64,000 nucleotides of DNA, from contig CADECP010000009.1 in the NCBI GenBank assembly GCA_902825875.1, forward strand, positions 107,950-171,949, given 5' to 3'. Origin of the DNA: an uncultured Acidobacteriota bacterium. Its GTDB lineage: Bacteria > Acidobacteriota > Blastocatellia > RBC074. Position numbers and translations under genes: made by a program. This document shows, one piece after another, positions 49,386-59,072 of the stretch. Every line of letters starts with the position of its first letter. Within the stretch, counting starts at the first letter, position 1. The notes under the pieces were generated by a model. The model was not told the origin of the DNA and did not search any database. It was given only the letters and a program-made list of their open reading frames with translations.

Positions 49386-50894
49386 TTACTGCCGTTTGCG
49401 TTCGTGGACTGTTAGATACACTCCGCGCCAGATTTCGGCAAATTTTTCTCGCTGGGCGGCGAATTCCGGCCAGTTCCATGGATCGAGCACCGGTGATTGA
49501 TTGAAGGTGATGACGACCGAAGCCTGGTTCAGTTGTTGGCGAATGCGTTCGTATTCGAGCGGCGATTGCTGGTCGGGCGAGAGGAAAAAACTGACAGGCG
49601 AATCTATGTTGGGATAAAGCAGCTCAGCGCAGCCGTTGTTGAAGTAAAAAATGCGGCGCTCTCCGGCCAACTTGCGCGCGTGATTCCATTCGTCGCACTG
49701 GTCGGGAAACGCCCACAACCCGGCGGATTCCGGCGAACGCTGCATCCATTTCCAGGCGTTGACGGTGATTTGGTAGCGTTCGATGTTGCCAGCCAGTGCG
49801 ATGACGATCATTGCTGCAACCAACATTGGGCGAACTCGGAATGCCGCCAAGCCAAGAGTTACTCCCGCAACCAGCAGCGAAGAGTAATAAGTCCACGAAC
49901 CCGGCCAACCGAAAAAGGTAAACAGAAAAACGAAATGGCAGATGGCTACGATGGCAACGGTTTCGTGTTTGTCGGTTGGATTGTTCAGCAGCTTCAGCAG
50001 CGCAATGATTCCGAACGTTGCCAGCAACAGCGTGCAGACGATCCAGAATCCGGCGGGAGTTGTTGCGTAATACTTGGCGAATTGCGCGGCGTTGCCGAGT
50101 TTCGGCAGCCAGAACGTTTTGCCGTTGCCGAAAAAACCGAAGCCCAACGCTTTGTAACTCTGCGCGCCGTTGATGGGAATCAACGCGCTGATGGTGGGTT
50201 TCACGCCGAAATACGCGGACGAAATCGTCAGGCACGAAATTCCGCTGATGATCGCTGGGCGAAGAAACAGCAGGAACGATTTCCAGCTTTCGCGCTGACG
50301 AATCAATTGCACGACGGCCAGCACGATAATCAAAAAGCCCAACACATAAGCCATCGAAGGTTTGACGAACAGGCAAACAGTCGCCAGCGCCAACGCTCTG
50401 GCTCGGCGGCCAACGGCTAAATCGGCGATGGTGTGAACGATCAAGGCGGCTTCCAGCGGATGCGTCAGGTGAACGTACACCGGAATGATTGCGTGCGGCA
50501 TCGCGGCAACAAGGAAGGCGGCAATCAGCCAACCGCTTTGTTTTGCCAGTCGCCAAAGCCCAAACAAAATGGCGGCTTCGGCTAGAAACATAAACAGGAT
50601 GTAAGCGGCAGGAGTTCGACCCGCGAGCGCAAAAAACATTCGGCCAAGCATCAGCGGCAAAAGGCTGTACGGATAACCGAAATCCACTGTTGGGATGAAG
50701 CCTTGTTCAATCAGCTTATCGGTGCGAAGCGTGACTCCGGGATCGAAGAAAACGAAGTTGGCGAATTCGTAAATCGTCGGCAACTGAGCCAGAAAGGTCA
50801 CCGCGTGCAGCGACAGCAGCGCCGCCAAAAAACAGCGTTGCTTTGAAACTGCGGCTTCCGTCGGCTGAGCGTTTGGCGATGGCTGATAGGTCAT
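49386..50894 (-). CDS. Multi-pass membrane protein, glycosyltransferase (GT-C)-like
   Basis: 502 residues from the ATG at 50894, 8 bp after the DUF1501 gene's stop; a longer frame overlaps that gene. About ten or more membrane helices are visible. The first periplasmic loop has VFFDPGVTLRTDKLIEQGFIPTVDFGYPYSLLPLMLG, the layout of GT-C/ArnT-type or mannosyltransferase-like proteins with an acidic residue in loop 1. The C-terminal 110 residues are soluble (FYFNNGCAELLYPN). It may transfer a lipid-linked sugar outside the membrane; not proven. It probably shares a transcript with the DUF1501 gene. Confidence 0.7.
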   Translation of the reverse strand: MTYQPSPNAQPTEAAVSKQRCFLAALLSLHAVTFLAQLPTIYEFANFVFFDPGVTLRTDKLIEQGFIPTVDFGYPYSLLPLMLGRMFFALAGRTPAAYILFMFLAEAAILFGLWRLAKQSGWLIAAFLVAAMPHAIIPVYVHLTHPLEAALIVHTIADLAVGRRARALALATVCLFVKPSMAYVLGFLIIVLAVVQLIRQRESWKSFLLFLRPAIISGISCLTISSAYFGVKPTISALIPINGAQSYKALGFGFFGNGKTFWLPKLGNAAQFAKYYATTPAGFWIVCTLLLATFGIIALLKLLNNPTDKHETVAIVAICHFVFLFTFFGWPGSWTYYSSLLVAGVTLGLAAFRVRPMLVAAMIVIALAGNIERYQITVNAWKWMQRSPESAGLWAFPDQCDEWNHARKLAGERRIFYFNNGCAELLYPNIDSPVSFFLSPDQQSPLEYERIRQQLNQASVVITFNQSPVLDPWNWPEFAAQREKFAEIWRGVYLTVHERKRQ

Positions 50895-50901
50895 AAGTGA
50901 A

Positions 50902-52206
50902 TCAGAAAAGTTCCGTGATCGGATTGACGCCGTGGTCAATGACTCGGACAGGGCATCCATGCAAGCCGGGAAGTTCCGTGTCCAGATCAATGTGCAGCGA
51001 ATGCAGCATCGTCGCCGCGACTTCTGCGGGCGTGACCGGGCGGTCTTTGGGGTAAGCGCCGATTTCATCCGAAGAGCCGATGATCTGGCCGCCTTTTACT
51101 CCTCCTCCAGCGAACAGCATTGACCAGCATTGAGGCCAATGATCGCGTCCACCCGCCGGGTTGATGTGTGGAGTTCGTCCGAATTCGCCTGTGGCTACGA
51201 CCAGAGTGTTTTTCAGCAAACCTCGTTGATGCAAATCTTCCAGCAACGCGGCGTAAGCGTTGTCGAACATTGGGCCGACTTCGTCGCGGTAACAATCAAT
51301 CGAACTGAATGGAGCCGAGCCGTGAATGTCCCAAGTGATTTCGTTGAAGACGGTTTCAAACTGGTTGATTGTCACAAACCGCACGCCGCGTTCGATCATT
51401 CGCCGAGCCAGCAAGCAGCTCATTCCGAATTTGTTGCGACCGTAACGATCTTTGATGGCGTCGGGTTCTTTTGACAGGTCAAAAGCTTGGCGCATTTTGG
51501 CCGAAGACATAAGCGTGTAGGCTTGATGAAAATTGTCATCACTCAAACTGGCGTCGTCGGCAACTTCAAACTTTTTGACCGAAGCGTCCACCATTTCACG
51601 CAACTTGTGAAAGTTATTCGTCGGCGGGACGAAAGGATCAAATTGCTTGCCTAAAAAACCTGCGGTCTGTCCGTGAGGCAAATTGCCTCCGGTGTTGCCA
51701 ATCGGGCGGGGAAGCAAAATGTGCGGCGGAGCATCGCCGCGCGCGCCACGAAGTTTCGACAACACGCTGCCGATGTTTGGATGTTCTAGCTCGGCTTGAA
51801 AGAGTTTGCCGGTTTGCATCATTTGATGGCCGGTATCGTGAACGGCTGCGGCTTCGTGGTGAAGTCCGCGCACGATGGCGAACTTGTCGGCGTGTTTGGC
51901 CGTGCGCGGAAAGATTTCGCTGATTTCGATGCCGGGAACGTTGGTTTTAATCGGTTTGTACGGGCCGCGAATTTCCGCCGGAGCGTTCGGTTTCATGTCC
52001 CAAGTGTCCAACTGACTTGGGCCGCCCAACAGCATCAGGAAGATGCAATTCATGTCTTGTTCGGAATTCACCGCGCCCAACGTTTTCAGCGTGAACAAAT
52101 CCGGCAAACTCAACCCAAGAAACGAAAGCGCGCCCGCGTGCAGGAAATCCCGCCGCCGAACGCCGTCGCAAAACTTCACAGTCTTTTCAGCATCGAATCG
52201 AAACAT
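50902..52206 (-). CDS. DUF1501 family protein (alkaline-phosphatase-superfamily fold)
   Basis: 434 residues from ATG 52206; a GTG five codons earlier (52221) is also possible because the GGAG there fits neither well. A twin-arginine-like start (GVRRRDFLHAGALSFLGLSLP) suggests Tat export. Family blocks: LMLGGPSQLDTWDMKPNAP, IVRGLHHEAAAVHDTG, ARRMIERGVRFVTINQFE, VVATGEFGRTPHINPAGGRDHWP. Such genes are abundant in Planctomycetota and Acidobacteriota and usually follow a DUF1549/cytochrome gene; that partner is missing here. Function unproven; sulfatase-like fold. Confidence 0.88.
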   Translation of the reverse strand: MFRFDAEKTVKFCDGVRRRDFLHAGALSFLGLSLPDLFTLKTLGAVNSEQDMNCIFLMLLGGPSQLDTWDMKPNAPAEIRGPYKPIKTNVPGIEISEIFPRTAKHADKFAIVRGLHHEAAAVHDTGHQMMQTGKLFQAELEHPNIGSVLSKLRGARGDAPPHILLPRPIGNTGGNLPHGQTAGFLGKQFDPFVPPTNNFHKLREMVDASVKKFEVADDASLSDDNFHQAYTLMSSAKMRQAFDLSKEPDAIKDRYGRNKFGMSCLLARRMIERGVRFVTINQFETVFNEITWDIHGSAPFSSIDCYRDEVGPMFDNAYAALLEDLHQRGLLKNTLVVATGEFGRTPHINPAGGRDHWPQCWSMLFAGGGVKGGQIIGSSDEIGAYPKDRPVTPAEVAATMLHSLHIDLDTELPGLHGCPVRVIDHGVNPITELF

Positions 52207-52436
52207 AGGCTTTTTACGCACTCCGAATTGTTTTTCAGTTGGTCAGCCGCGAAGACGCGAAAGCAAGCGGCGGCTGAGCAGACGATATATCACAAACGGG
52301 TTGGCCGGGCATGTTACGGCGAGGAATTCGGCTGGAAATCTTCGCCGAGTCGAAGTATAAAGTGTCACCCGTTCCGAATTGGTGCCCACCCATTTGTGCC
52401 CCGTCTCGAAACCTCACAACTCGTTAGGAGAACAAG

Positions 52437-52739
52437 ATGCAACCCGAGACGCATTTTGCCAATTCGTTTGGCGAACAGGCTTCAGGCATTTCAGACGATC
52501 AGACGGCCAGAACCGTCATTCAATCCATCAAACCGAAAAACCAAATCAGCGCGCAGGAACGAAAGCTGGATGTAGTTTCAGCTTCGATTGTCGTTGGCGG
52601 AACCGCACAATTCGTCACCTTTCTGTTTGGGCTGGTGACGGAATTCATTCCGCGCGTATTCGACAACATATTGCTCAGCGCCTTTGTGGGATTGTGCGTT
52701 GCCGTCATCGCGTATGCGTTGATGAAGGGGAATGACTGA
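52437..52739 (+). CDS. Small membrane protein of unknown function
   Basis: 100 residues with AGGAG seven bases before the ATG. Residues 1-48 are soluble and polar; two membrane helices follow (SASIVVGGTAQFVTFLFGLV and LLSAFVGLCVAVIAYALMK). No family is recognised. It is divergent from the DUF1501 gene across a 230-bp gap and is followed at once by a short-repeat palindrome. Confidence 0.65.
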   Translation: MQPETHFANSFGEQASGISDDQTARTVIQSIKPKNQISAQERKLDVVSASIVVGGTAQFVTFLFGLVTEFIPRVFDNILLSAFVGLCVAVIAYALMKGND

Positions 52740-52740
52740 C

Positions 52741-52823
52741 AGTGGAAAGTGAAAAATGGAAGGTAAAAAGTTATCGGCCAAAGCGACCATCAACTTTTAA
52801 CTTTTTATTTTTCACTTTCAACT
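52741..52823. repeat. Palindromic AAAGTGAAAAAT-type repeat overlapping the end of the GDE gene
   Basis: The left arm is made of AGTGGAAAGTGAAAAATGGA and variants; the right arm is the inverse (ACTTTTTATTTTTCACTTTCA). The minus-strand glycogen-debranching gene ends within it: its last residues VESEK and stop codon are written in repeat sequence. It separates this gene from the small membrane protein gene. Confidence 0.75.
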
Positions 52824-54775
52824 GCCACGCGCAGCAATTCTGCAACGCTCCAGGCTTGCGCCACGCAACCGCGCGGAGCGTGTGGAGCATCTCCATCGAA
52901 AATTTCAGAGACTTGCCCAAGGCACGCCTTGCTGAGGTGTGGCAGGAATCCGTCCAACCATTTTCGGACTTGTTTGCGCCCGGCGTTTGAATCGCCGTTG
53001 GCTCTTAAGTACGCGGTAAGAAATGCTCCCATTGGCCAGGGCCAGACTGTGCCTTGATGATAAGCGCCGTCGCGGCTGAGCGTGTCGCCTTGATAAATGC
53101 CGATGTAGTTTGAATCGTTCGGCGACAATGTCCGCAATCCAACCGATGGGGCAGTCGTCAGCAGTTCGCGTTCGACAACGGCGACGACTTGTTTGGCGTG
53201 TTCGTCGTCAAGCATTGAATGCGTCAAGCTGGCAGCAAAAATTTGATTCGGACGGATCGAAGCATCGCAGATGTCTCCATTCACCACGTCGCACAAACAG
53301 CCAGCGGTTTCATTCCAAAACTGACGATTGAAACTTTCTTTCGCGCGTTCGGCCATCGAATGGAATCGTTCGGCGTTTGAACTATCGCCGAACTTGCTTG
53401 CCAGTTCTGCCATCACGCACAGCGCGTTGAACCACAGCGCCTGAATCTCCACCGGTTTGCCAATGCGCGGAGTCACCACCCAATCGCCGACCTTCGCGTC
53501 CATCCACGTCAATTGCACGCCTGGTTCACCTGCGAACAGCAAACCGTCTTCGTCAACGTGAATGTTGTAGCGCGTGCCGCGTTCGTGCCACGCAATGATG
53601 TCTTTCAACGTGTCGTAAAGATGTTTACGAACGAAGTCGTAGTCGCCAGTGTGAGCCAACAACGCTCGCACGGCTTCAAAATACCAAAGCGTCGCGTCTA
53701 CAGTGTTGTATTCGGGAGCTTCGCCAGCGTCCGGGAAGCGGTTCGGCAGCATGCCTCGATCAACGTGTTTGGCGAATTCCAGCAAGATGCTTTTGGCTAC
53801 GTCATAACGTTTGGTCGTCAGCGTCAGACCCGGCAGAGCAATCATCGTGTCGCGCCCCCAGTCGGCAAACCAGTGATAACCGGCGATGATCGTTTTTTGA
53901 TTTCCGCGAGCGACGATGAATTGATCGGCGGCCAGCGTCAACGCTTGAGTCAGTTCATCGCGTTTGACGCCTGACAACAGTTTCTTGCGACGATTGAGTT
54001 CGGCTTTGCGAAGCTTGTCGGCGTCGGCGGCTTGATGATGTTCTGTGGAAGCGATGACAGTTGCCGCGGCGGTTTTGCCAAGATCGAATTTCAGCGCGAA
54101 GGAATTGAACAGGTCTTCGCGGAAATCCAACCCGCGTTCGCGCTCGACCTGGAATTCAAAATTGCGATACCAATAGCCAGTCGCGGTTAGTTCTTCGGCG
54201 TTGTGCGCGAAGTGAAGTTCGGGCAAATCGGCGTAAGGATGAATCGTCGCCAAGCCATTCGGCGATTCGACGTGATTGCTGATCGCGGAGTTTTCGTGCG
54301 TTGTGCTGTGGTAATCGCGGAAGGCTACGAGTGGGTGAAGTTCCAAGCGGCAATCTTTGACCGTGCGACTTTTCTTGCGGCGTTTGTATTCGACGACGAC
54401 TGTGTTTTCGCTGTGAACCAGGAAAACGGATTTTTCCAGCGTGATGCCTGCGACTTCGTAGACGAAGACAGGAAAAGGGTCAAGCCGGAATTCTTTCAGG
54501 TAGCGATGGCCTTCAGGATGAACAGCGCCGGAGTATTGATTGGCTGACAGATCGAAGCGTTCGCCGTTGACGATCAGAGTTTCTTCCAGCTTTGACAGCA
54601 ACAGCATTCGTCCGACTGGTGGTTTGGTCGCGGCCATCAGCAAACCGTGATAGCGCCGTGTGTTCAAACCGATAATTGTCGAAGAGGCGAATCCGCCCAG
54701 CCCGTTCGTTTCCAGCCATTCGCGTTCGATTGCTTCGGCCAGATTGCCGCAGATGTTTTCGTCGAAATGAATCAT
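52805..54775 (-). CDS. Amylo-alpha-1,6-glucosidase (GH133-type glycogen debranching enzyme)
   Basis: 656 residues. N-terminal domain: [30 protein letters not shown], the opening of bacterial GDE. C-terminal (alpha/alpha)6 catalytic domain: [20 protein letters not shown] carries an acidic residue and [16 protein letters not shown] is the second signature. It removes alpha-1,6-linked glucose stubs from branched glucan. GGAGGAG precedes the ATG. It lies upstream of no other gene on its strand but is next to zwf, gnd and a glucose dehydrogenase. The final five residues are encoded by a repeat element. Confidence 0.93.
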   Translation of the reverse strand: MIHFDENICGNLAEAIEREWLETNGLGGFASSTIIGLNTRRYHGLLMAATKPPVGRMLLLSKLEETLIVNGERFDLSANQYSGAVHPEGHRYLKEFRLDPFPVFVYEVAGITLEKSVFLVHSENTVVVEYKRRKKSRTVKDCRLELHPLVAFRDYHSTTHENSAISNHVESPNGLATIHPYADLPELHFAHNAEELTATGYWYRNFEFQVERERGLDFREDLFNSFALKFDLGKTAAATVIASTEHHQAADADKLRKAELNRRKKLLSGVKRDELTQALTLAADQFIVARGNQKTIIAGYHWFADWGRDTMIALPGLTLTTKRYDVAKSILLEFAKHVDRGMLPNRFPDAGEAPEYNTVDATLWYFEAVRALLAHTGDYDFVRKHLYDTLKDIIAWHERGTRYNIHVDEDGLLFAGEPGVQLTWMDAKVGDWVVTPRIGKPVEIQALWFNALCVMAELASKFGDSSNAERFHSMAERAKESFNRQFWNETAGCLCDVVNGDICDASIRPNQIFAASLTHSMLDDEHAKQVVAVVERELLTTAPSVGLRTLSPNDSNYIGIYQGDTLSRDGAYHQGTVWPWPMGAFLTAYLRANGDSNAGRKQVRKWLDGFLPHLSKACLGQVSEIFDGDAPHAPRGCVAQAWSVAELLRVAVESEK

Positions 54776-54851
54776 AAGCTCCTCCGAAAACAGTAATCCT
54801 CAGAAGGCGGGGAGTTATTCCTGCGACTCCATCTAAATCAAAGCAGGAGAA

Positions 54852-54970
54852 TTTAGACAGGATGAACAGGATTTTTGTCAGGATTTACGGGAGAAGTTGA
54901 TAGGTTGATTACTGTTGGCCGAGATGATTCTGTTAATCCTGAAACAAATCCTGACAATCCTGTTTTGAAA
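54852..54970. repeat. Family D inner-type repeat between zwf and the GDE gene
   Basis: The left part has GACAGGATGAACAGGATTTTTG, the right part TTAATCCTGAAACAAATCCTGACAATCCTG, the inverse. It shares these words with the interior of the elements at 31256 and 37011 but lacks their CTCCCACTAAG ends. It ends about 20 bp from the zwf stop. Confidence 0.7.
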
Positions 54971-54990
54971 AACTCGCTTATCGGATTGGC

Positions 54991-56514
54991 TCAATCAATT
55001 GGTCGCCATTCGCGTCCGTCGCGGGCCATCAATTCGTCGGCTTCTTTCGGCCCCCAGGTTCCGGCTGCGTAATTCGGGAAAGCGCGCGGAGGCAAGGCGT
55101 TCCACACGTCAATCACGGGTTCAATTTCGCTCCAGCCGATTTCGACCATATCGGCGCGTTGAAACAAAGTGGCGTCGCCGATCATGCAGTCATACATCAG
55201 TCGTTCGTAACCTGTGCTGGGGATTTTTCCGAAATGGTCTTCGTAATTGAAATCCATTTCGACAGCGCCCAGCCGCATGATCGGGCCGGGAATTTTCGCG
55301 CCGAACCGCAAGCTGATGCCTTCGTCAGGTTGGATGTGAATCACCAACCGGTTGGTTCGCAGCCGTTCGACCGGCGTGTCGCGGAACAATGTCAGCGGCG
55401 CGCTTTTGAATTGAATGGCAATTTCAGTGACGCGCTTGGGCAACCGCTTGCCGGTTCTCAGATAAAACGGCACGCCGGCCCAACGCCAGTTATCAATCAT
55501 CAACTTCAACGCGACATAGGTTTCCGTCGTCGAAGTCGGCGCGACGTTTAGTTCCTGGCGATAGCCAAACACTTTTTCGTTGTTGATTTCGCCTTCGCCG
55601 TATTGGCCGCGAATGGCGTTGGCCAGCACTTCTTCCGGCGACATCGGAGCTATCGCATGCAGCACTTTGGACTGTTCGCCTCGCACGGCGTCGGCGTCGA
55701 ATGAAGTCGGCGGTTCCATCGCGGTCAGCGAAACCAACTGGAACAGGTGGTTTGGGATCATATCCCGCAACGCGCCGGAGGTTTCGTAATACCCACCGCG
55801 TTTTTCCACGCCTACGGTTTCGGCGGCGGTGATTTGCACGTGGTCAATGTAACGGCGATTCCAGATCGGTTCGAAGATTCCGTTGCTGAATCGAAAGACC
55901 AAAATGTTCTGCACGGTTTCTTTGCCCAGGTAATGGTCAATTCGATAAATCTGGCGTTCGTCCAGCACCTGCCGAATTTCGGCGTTCAGTTTTTTGGCCG
56001 AATCCAAATCGCGGCCAAAAGGCTTTTCGATAATTACCCTTCGCCAATGGCCATTGTCTTCATCCACCAATCCAGCCGCGCCAAGTTGCCGAACTGTTTC
56101 GCCAAAGAAGTTCGGCGAAATTGCCAGATAGAAAAAGTAGTTGCCGTGAGTGTTGTGAGCTTTGTCGGCTTCGACAATCGCAGCTTTCAGCTTTTGGTAA
56201 CTTTCGGGGGCGGTCACGTCGCCGCTGACGTAATAGGTGCGATTCAAAAACCAGTCCCAAACGTTGGCATCAACTTCCGTTGTGGCAAAGGTTTTGATGT
56301 CGGCGGTGATTTGTTCGCGGAAAGCTTCGGTCGTCAGTTCGTTGCGCCCTGTGCAAACGATGGCGAATTCGCGCGCCAGCAAATTGGCCTTCGCCAGGTT
56401 GTACAAAGCAGGGAAGAGTTTGCGTTTGGTCAGGTCGCCAGTGGCTCCGAAAATCACCATCACGCAAGGCTGGGCGGGGTCTCCGACATAAGTCAGCGGT
56501 TCGGTTTTGGACAT
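54991..56514 (-). CDS. zwf: Glucose-6-phosphate 1-dehydrogenase
   Basis: 507 residues, normal length. NADP-binding start [21 protein letters not shown]; active-site block [21 protein letters not shown] with the catalytic His; then [19 protein letters not shown]-like block ([19 protein letters not shown]). It oxidises glucose 6-phosphate to 6-phosphogluconolactone, making NADPH. GAGGG precedes the ATG. The gnd gene lies 107 bp upstream on the same strand, so the two likely form a unit; no lactonase (pgl) is present between them. Confidence 0.97.
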   Translation of the reverse strand: MSKTEPLTYVGDPAQPCVMVIFGATGDLTKRKLFPALYNLAKANLLAREFAIVCTGRNELTTEAFREQITADIKTFATTEVDANVWDWFLNRTYYVSGDVTAPESYQKLKAAIVEADKAHNTHGNYFFYLAISPNFFGETVRQLGAAGLVDEDNGHWRRVIIEKPFGRDLDSAKKLNAEIRQVLDERQIYRIDHYLGKETVQNILVFRFSNGIFEPIWNRRYIDHVQITAAETVGVEKRGGYYETSGALRDMIPNHLFQLVSLTAMEPPTSFDADAVRGEQSKVLHAIAPMSPEEVLANAIRGQYGEGEINNEKVFGYRQELNVAPTSTTETYVALKLMIDNWRWAGVPFYLRTGKRLPKRVTEIAIQFKSAPLTLFRDTPVERLRTNRLVIHIQPDEGISLRFGAKIPGPIMRLGAVEMDFNYEDHFGKIPSTGYERLMYDCMIGDATLFQRADMVEIGWSEIEPVIDVWNALPPRAFPNYAAGTWGPKEADELMARDGREWRPID

Positions 56515-56534
56515 GTTTTTCCCTCAAATTTTTT

Positions 56535-56607
56535 GCTGGCAAAAAATTGGGGCAGAAAAACGAAAAAGGAGTTGAGAAGTTTTTGTGCCCCCATTTTTTT
56601 TGCCAGC
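56535..56607. repeat. Inverted repeat between gnd and zwf
   Basis: GCTGGCAAAAAATTGGGGCA at 56535-56554 and TGCCCCC...TTTTTTTTGCCAGC at 56586-56607 are near-perfect inverses (one extra CC/T pair region). On the minus strand it would fold after the gnd stop and before the zwf ribosome-binding site, and could be a partial terminator or a processing site. Confidence 0.65.
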
Positions 56608-56621
56608 GTTTTCCAGTGTGA

Positions 56622-57605
56622 TTAGCCGCCAGTGGGTTTTTCGACGTGGCCGCCGAATTTTTGGCGCATTGCCGACAGAATCTTTTCGGCAAAGGTGTGA
56701 TCCTGACGTGAACGGAAGCGCGTGAACAGCGAAGCGGCCAACACATCGGCAGGCACGGCTTCATCAATCGCCGCTTGAATCGTCCAGCGGCCTTCGCCGG
56801 AATCCTGCACGAAGCCCGTGTAATTCGACAGCGACGGATTTTCGACCAGCGCCATCGCGGTCAAATCCAGCAGCCACGAAACGACTACGCTGCCGCGACG
56901 CCACAACTCGGCAACGTCGGCAAGGTTCAAGTCGTAGCGAAGCTCTTCGGGCAAAGAATCTTTGTTGGCGTTTTTCAGAATGTCGAAGCCTTCGGCGAAG
57001 GCCTGCATCATTCCGTATTCGATGCCGTTGTGAATCATCTTGACGAAGTGGCCGGAGCCAGCCGGGCCGCAATGCAGATAACCTTCTTCGGCGGTTCCGC
57101 CCATCGTTTCGCGTCCCGGAGTTCGATCCAGTTCGCCGCGTCCCGGAGCCAGCGTTTTCAAAATCGGTTCCAGGTAAGCGAACGCTTCTTTTGATCCGCC
57201 AACCATCATGCAGTAACCGCGCTCGGCTCCCCAGACTCCGCCGCTGGTTCCGGCGTCCACGTAATGAATGCCGCGTTCGGCCAGCGATTTGGCTCGGCGC
57301 GCATCGTCTTTGTAATTGGAATTTCCGCCGTCAATGATGATGTCTCCGGCGGACATGTACTGCGCCAATTCGTTGACGGTTTTTTCCGTAGCGTCTCCCG
57401 CCGGAACCATCACCCAAACGGCGCGCGGGGCATTCATTTGTTTGGTCATGTTTTCCAGCGAGCTTGCGCCTTTTGCGCCGTCGGCTTCCAGCGCCTTGAC
57501 GTTGTCCGGGTTCAAGTCAAAGACCACGCATTCGTGGCCGCCGCGCATCAACCGGCGAACCATGTTTCCACCCATGCGGCCAAGTCCAATCATGCCTAAT
57601 TGCAT
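56622..57605 (-). CDS. gnd: 6-phosphogluconate dehydrogenase (decarboxylating), short form
   Basis: 327 residues, the short GntZ/YqeC-type enzyme and not the 470-residue form. Rossmann start [20 protein letters not shown]; substrate block [22 protein letters not shown]; catalytic Lys in [35 protein letters not shown]. It turns 6-phosphogluconate into ribulose 5-phosphate and CO2. AAGGAG precedes the ATG. With zwf it supplies the oxidative pentose phosphate path. Confidence 0.95.
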   Translation of the reverse strand: MQLGMIGLGRMGGNMVRRLMRGGHECVVFDLNPDNVKALEADGAKGASSLENMTKQMNAPRAVWVMVPAGDATEKTVNELAQYMSAGDIIIDGGNSNYKDDARRAKSLAERGIHYVDAGTSGGVWGAERGYCMMVGGSKEAFAYLEPILKTLAPGRGELDRTPGRETMGGTAEEGYLHCGPAGSGHFVKMIHNGIEYGMMQAFAEGFDILKNANKDSLPEELRYDLNLADVAELWRRGSVVVSWLLDLTAMALVENPSLSNYTGFVQDSGEGRWTIQAAIDEAVPADVLAASLFTRFRSRQDHTFAEKILSAMRQKFGGHVEKPTGG

Positions 57606-57784
57606 GTTACTGCTCCTTTTGTAGATTGAAATTTGATGTTTGAGAATCGGCTCGAAGACCGAAGTGGCAGTGTAGTCGCTGGCCAGTTGAGTGACAAGAA
57701 GCGCTCCTGCAAAAACAAAAGCGACAAACCAGCACAGACTTTCGCCCGTGTTGATTGGCCGCTTTCAGGAGGACATTCGTTAAA

Positions 57785-57865
57785 GTAGGGCAACCTGCCG
57801 AGGTTGCCCGGCGCTCTCGAAAGACTGTTTGAAGAAAGCAAGACAACCTTGGCAGGTTGTCCTAC
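57785..57865. repeat. Palindromic repeat at the 3' end of the glucose dehydrogenase gene
   Basis: GTAGGGCAACCTGCC at 57785-57799 pairs with GGCAGGTTGTCCTAC at 57851-57865 with one wobble; inner arms AGGTTGCC and GACAACCT also pair. It lies directly at the stop of the minus-strand dehydrogenase gene and probably acts as an mRNA 3' end structure. The rest of the gap to gnd (57606-57784) holds nothing I recognise. Confidence 0.7.
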
Positions 57866-57866
57866 C

Positions 57867-58970
57867 CTACAACGAAGCGACTTCGCAAAAGACTTTGATA
57901 GCACCTTTGGCGTTTGTCAGCTTGTCGAACAGTTCGCCGTAATTTTCCAGGCCTTTGACTGGATGTGTTAGCAACTTTTTCAGCCAACAGGGATATTCCG
58001 CCTGAGCCTGAGCCATATCGCTGACTCCCATCTCAAAGTATTCGCGGTTGGCGTTGACCGTACCGACCATGACTTTGTTGCCGAGCACGAATTCCAGATT
58101 GATCTTGTCCGCCGGAACTTCGACTGTGCGATCGCCGCCGGTGACGCTGGAAAGCACCAGCACACCATTTTTGCCGAGCGCCTGCATGCTCTCAAAAACA
58201 ATTGGCGAGTAGCCGGTTGCTTCAAAGATGATGTCGAACGGGCCGTACTTTTTCGCGCCTTCCTGCACGGGCAGGTTGTCGGTGGTTTCGTATCGCGCGC
58301 CGATGGCTTCCAACAAATCGGAATTCAAATACGGTTTCGGAGTTTTGCCGAACACCGTCACCTCCAATCCGCGCAACCGCAACACCAGCGCGGCCAACAA
58401 ACCAATCGTTCCGGCTCCCATCACGGCGGCTTTTTTCGGTCGCCAGACTTTCAGGCGGCGCTGGATTTCATACGCCTGATGAATGCCTTTTTCGACGACG
58501 GTCATCGGTTCCAGCAACACGCCGACTTCTTTCAACCCTTGCGGAATTTTGACGATGAACTCGGCATCGTCCACGTAATACTCCGTCAAAAATCCGTGCC
58601 GCAGATTGATGCCTCGCTCGAAGTAAGTGTCGTCCGTCGTCATATCGTTCGTGCCGATCAAATCGTAAATGGACGTGCCAGGACGACGAACGGTGGCGAC
58701 CACGTAATCGCCGGGTTTCAGTTCGGTGACGTGTTCGCCGACGGCTTCCACTTGGCCAAAACCTTCGTGGCCGATGGTCAGAAAATCGTAGCCTTCGGGC
58801 GCTGCGCCGTATTCCGCCGCATTGATTTCCTTGTCTGTGCCGTCAACTCCAACGCGCAATACGCGAACCAACACTCCACGACCGTTTGGAATTTCATGTA
58901 CGTTTGGCATTGGCATTTCTGCCAAATGAACGCTGCCCGGCTTACCGGGAAACACTGCAATCGCTTTCAT
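57867..58970 (-). CDS. Glucose 1-dehydrogenase-like zinc-dependent MDR enzyme
   Basis: 367 residues. Medium-chain dehydrogenase/reductase with the archaeal-type glucose dehydrogenase features: [16 protein letters not shown] (Asp in place of the usual Cys ligand), [15 protein letters not shown] (His-Glu ligands), [15 protein letters not shown], and [21 protein letters not shown] (Rossmann). It would oxidise glucose or a related aldose to the lactone with NAD(P). AAGGAG precedes the ATG. It is upstream of gnd and zwf on the same strand, which fits sugar oxidation. Confidence 0.9.
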   Translation of the reverse strand: MKAIAVFPGKPGSVHLAEMPMPNVHEIPNGRGVLVRVLRVGVDGTDKEINAAEYGAAPEGYDFLTIGHEGFGQVEAVGEHVTELKPGDYVVATVRRPGTSIYDLIGTNDMTTDDTYFERGINLRHGFLTEYYVDDAEFIVKIPQGLKEVGVLLEPMTVVEKGIHQAYEIQRRLKVWRPKKAAVMGAGTIGLLAALVLRLRGLEVTVFGKTPKPYLNSDLLEAIGARYETTDNLPVQEGAKKYGPFDIIFEATGYSPIVFESMQALGKNGVLVLSSVTGGDRTVEVPADKINLEFVLGNKVMVGTVNANREYFEMGVSDMAQAQAEYPCWLKKLLTHPVKGLENYGELFDKLTNAKGAIKVFCEVASL

Positions 58971-59072
58971 GTTCTCTCCTTTTTTTCCTGCTAAAGATGG
59001 CGCAACAAAACGGCGCTCGCGGGTTGAATGCCCAACGAGCGCCGATCTATTCCATTGCTGAGTCTTGATACG

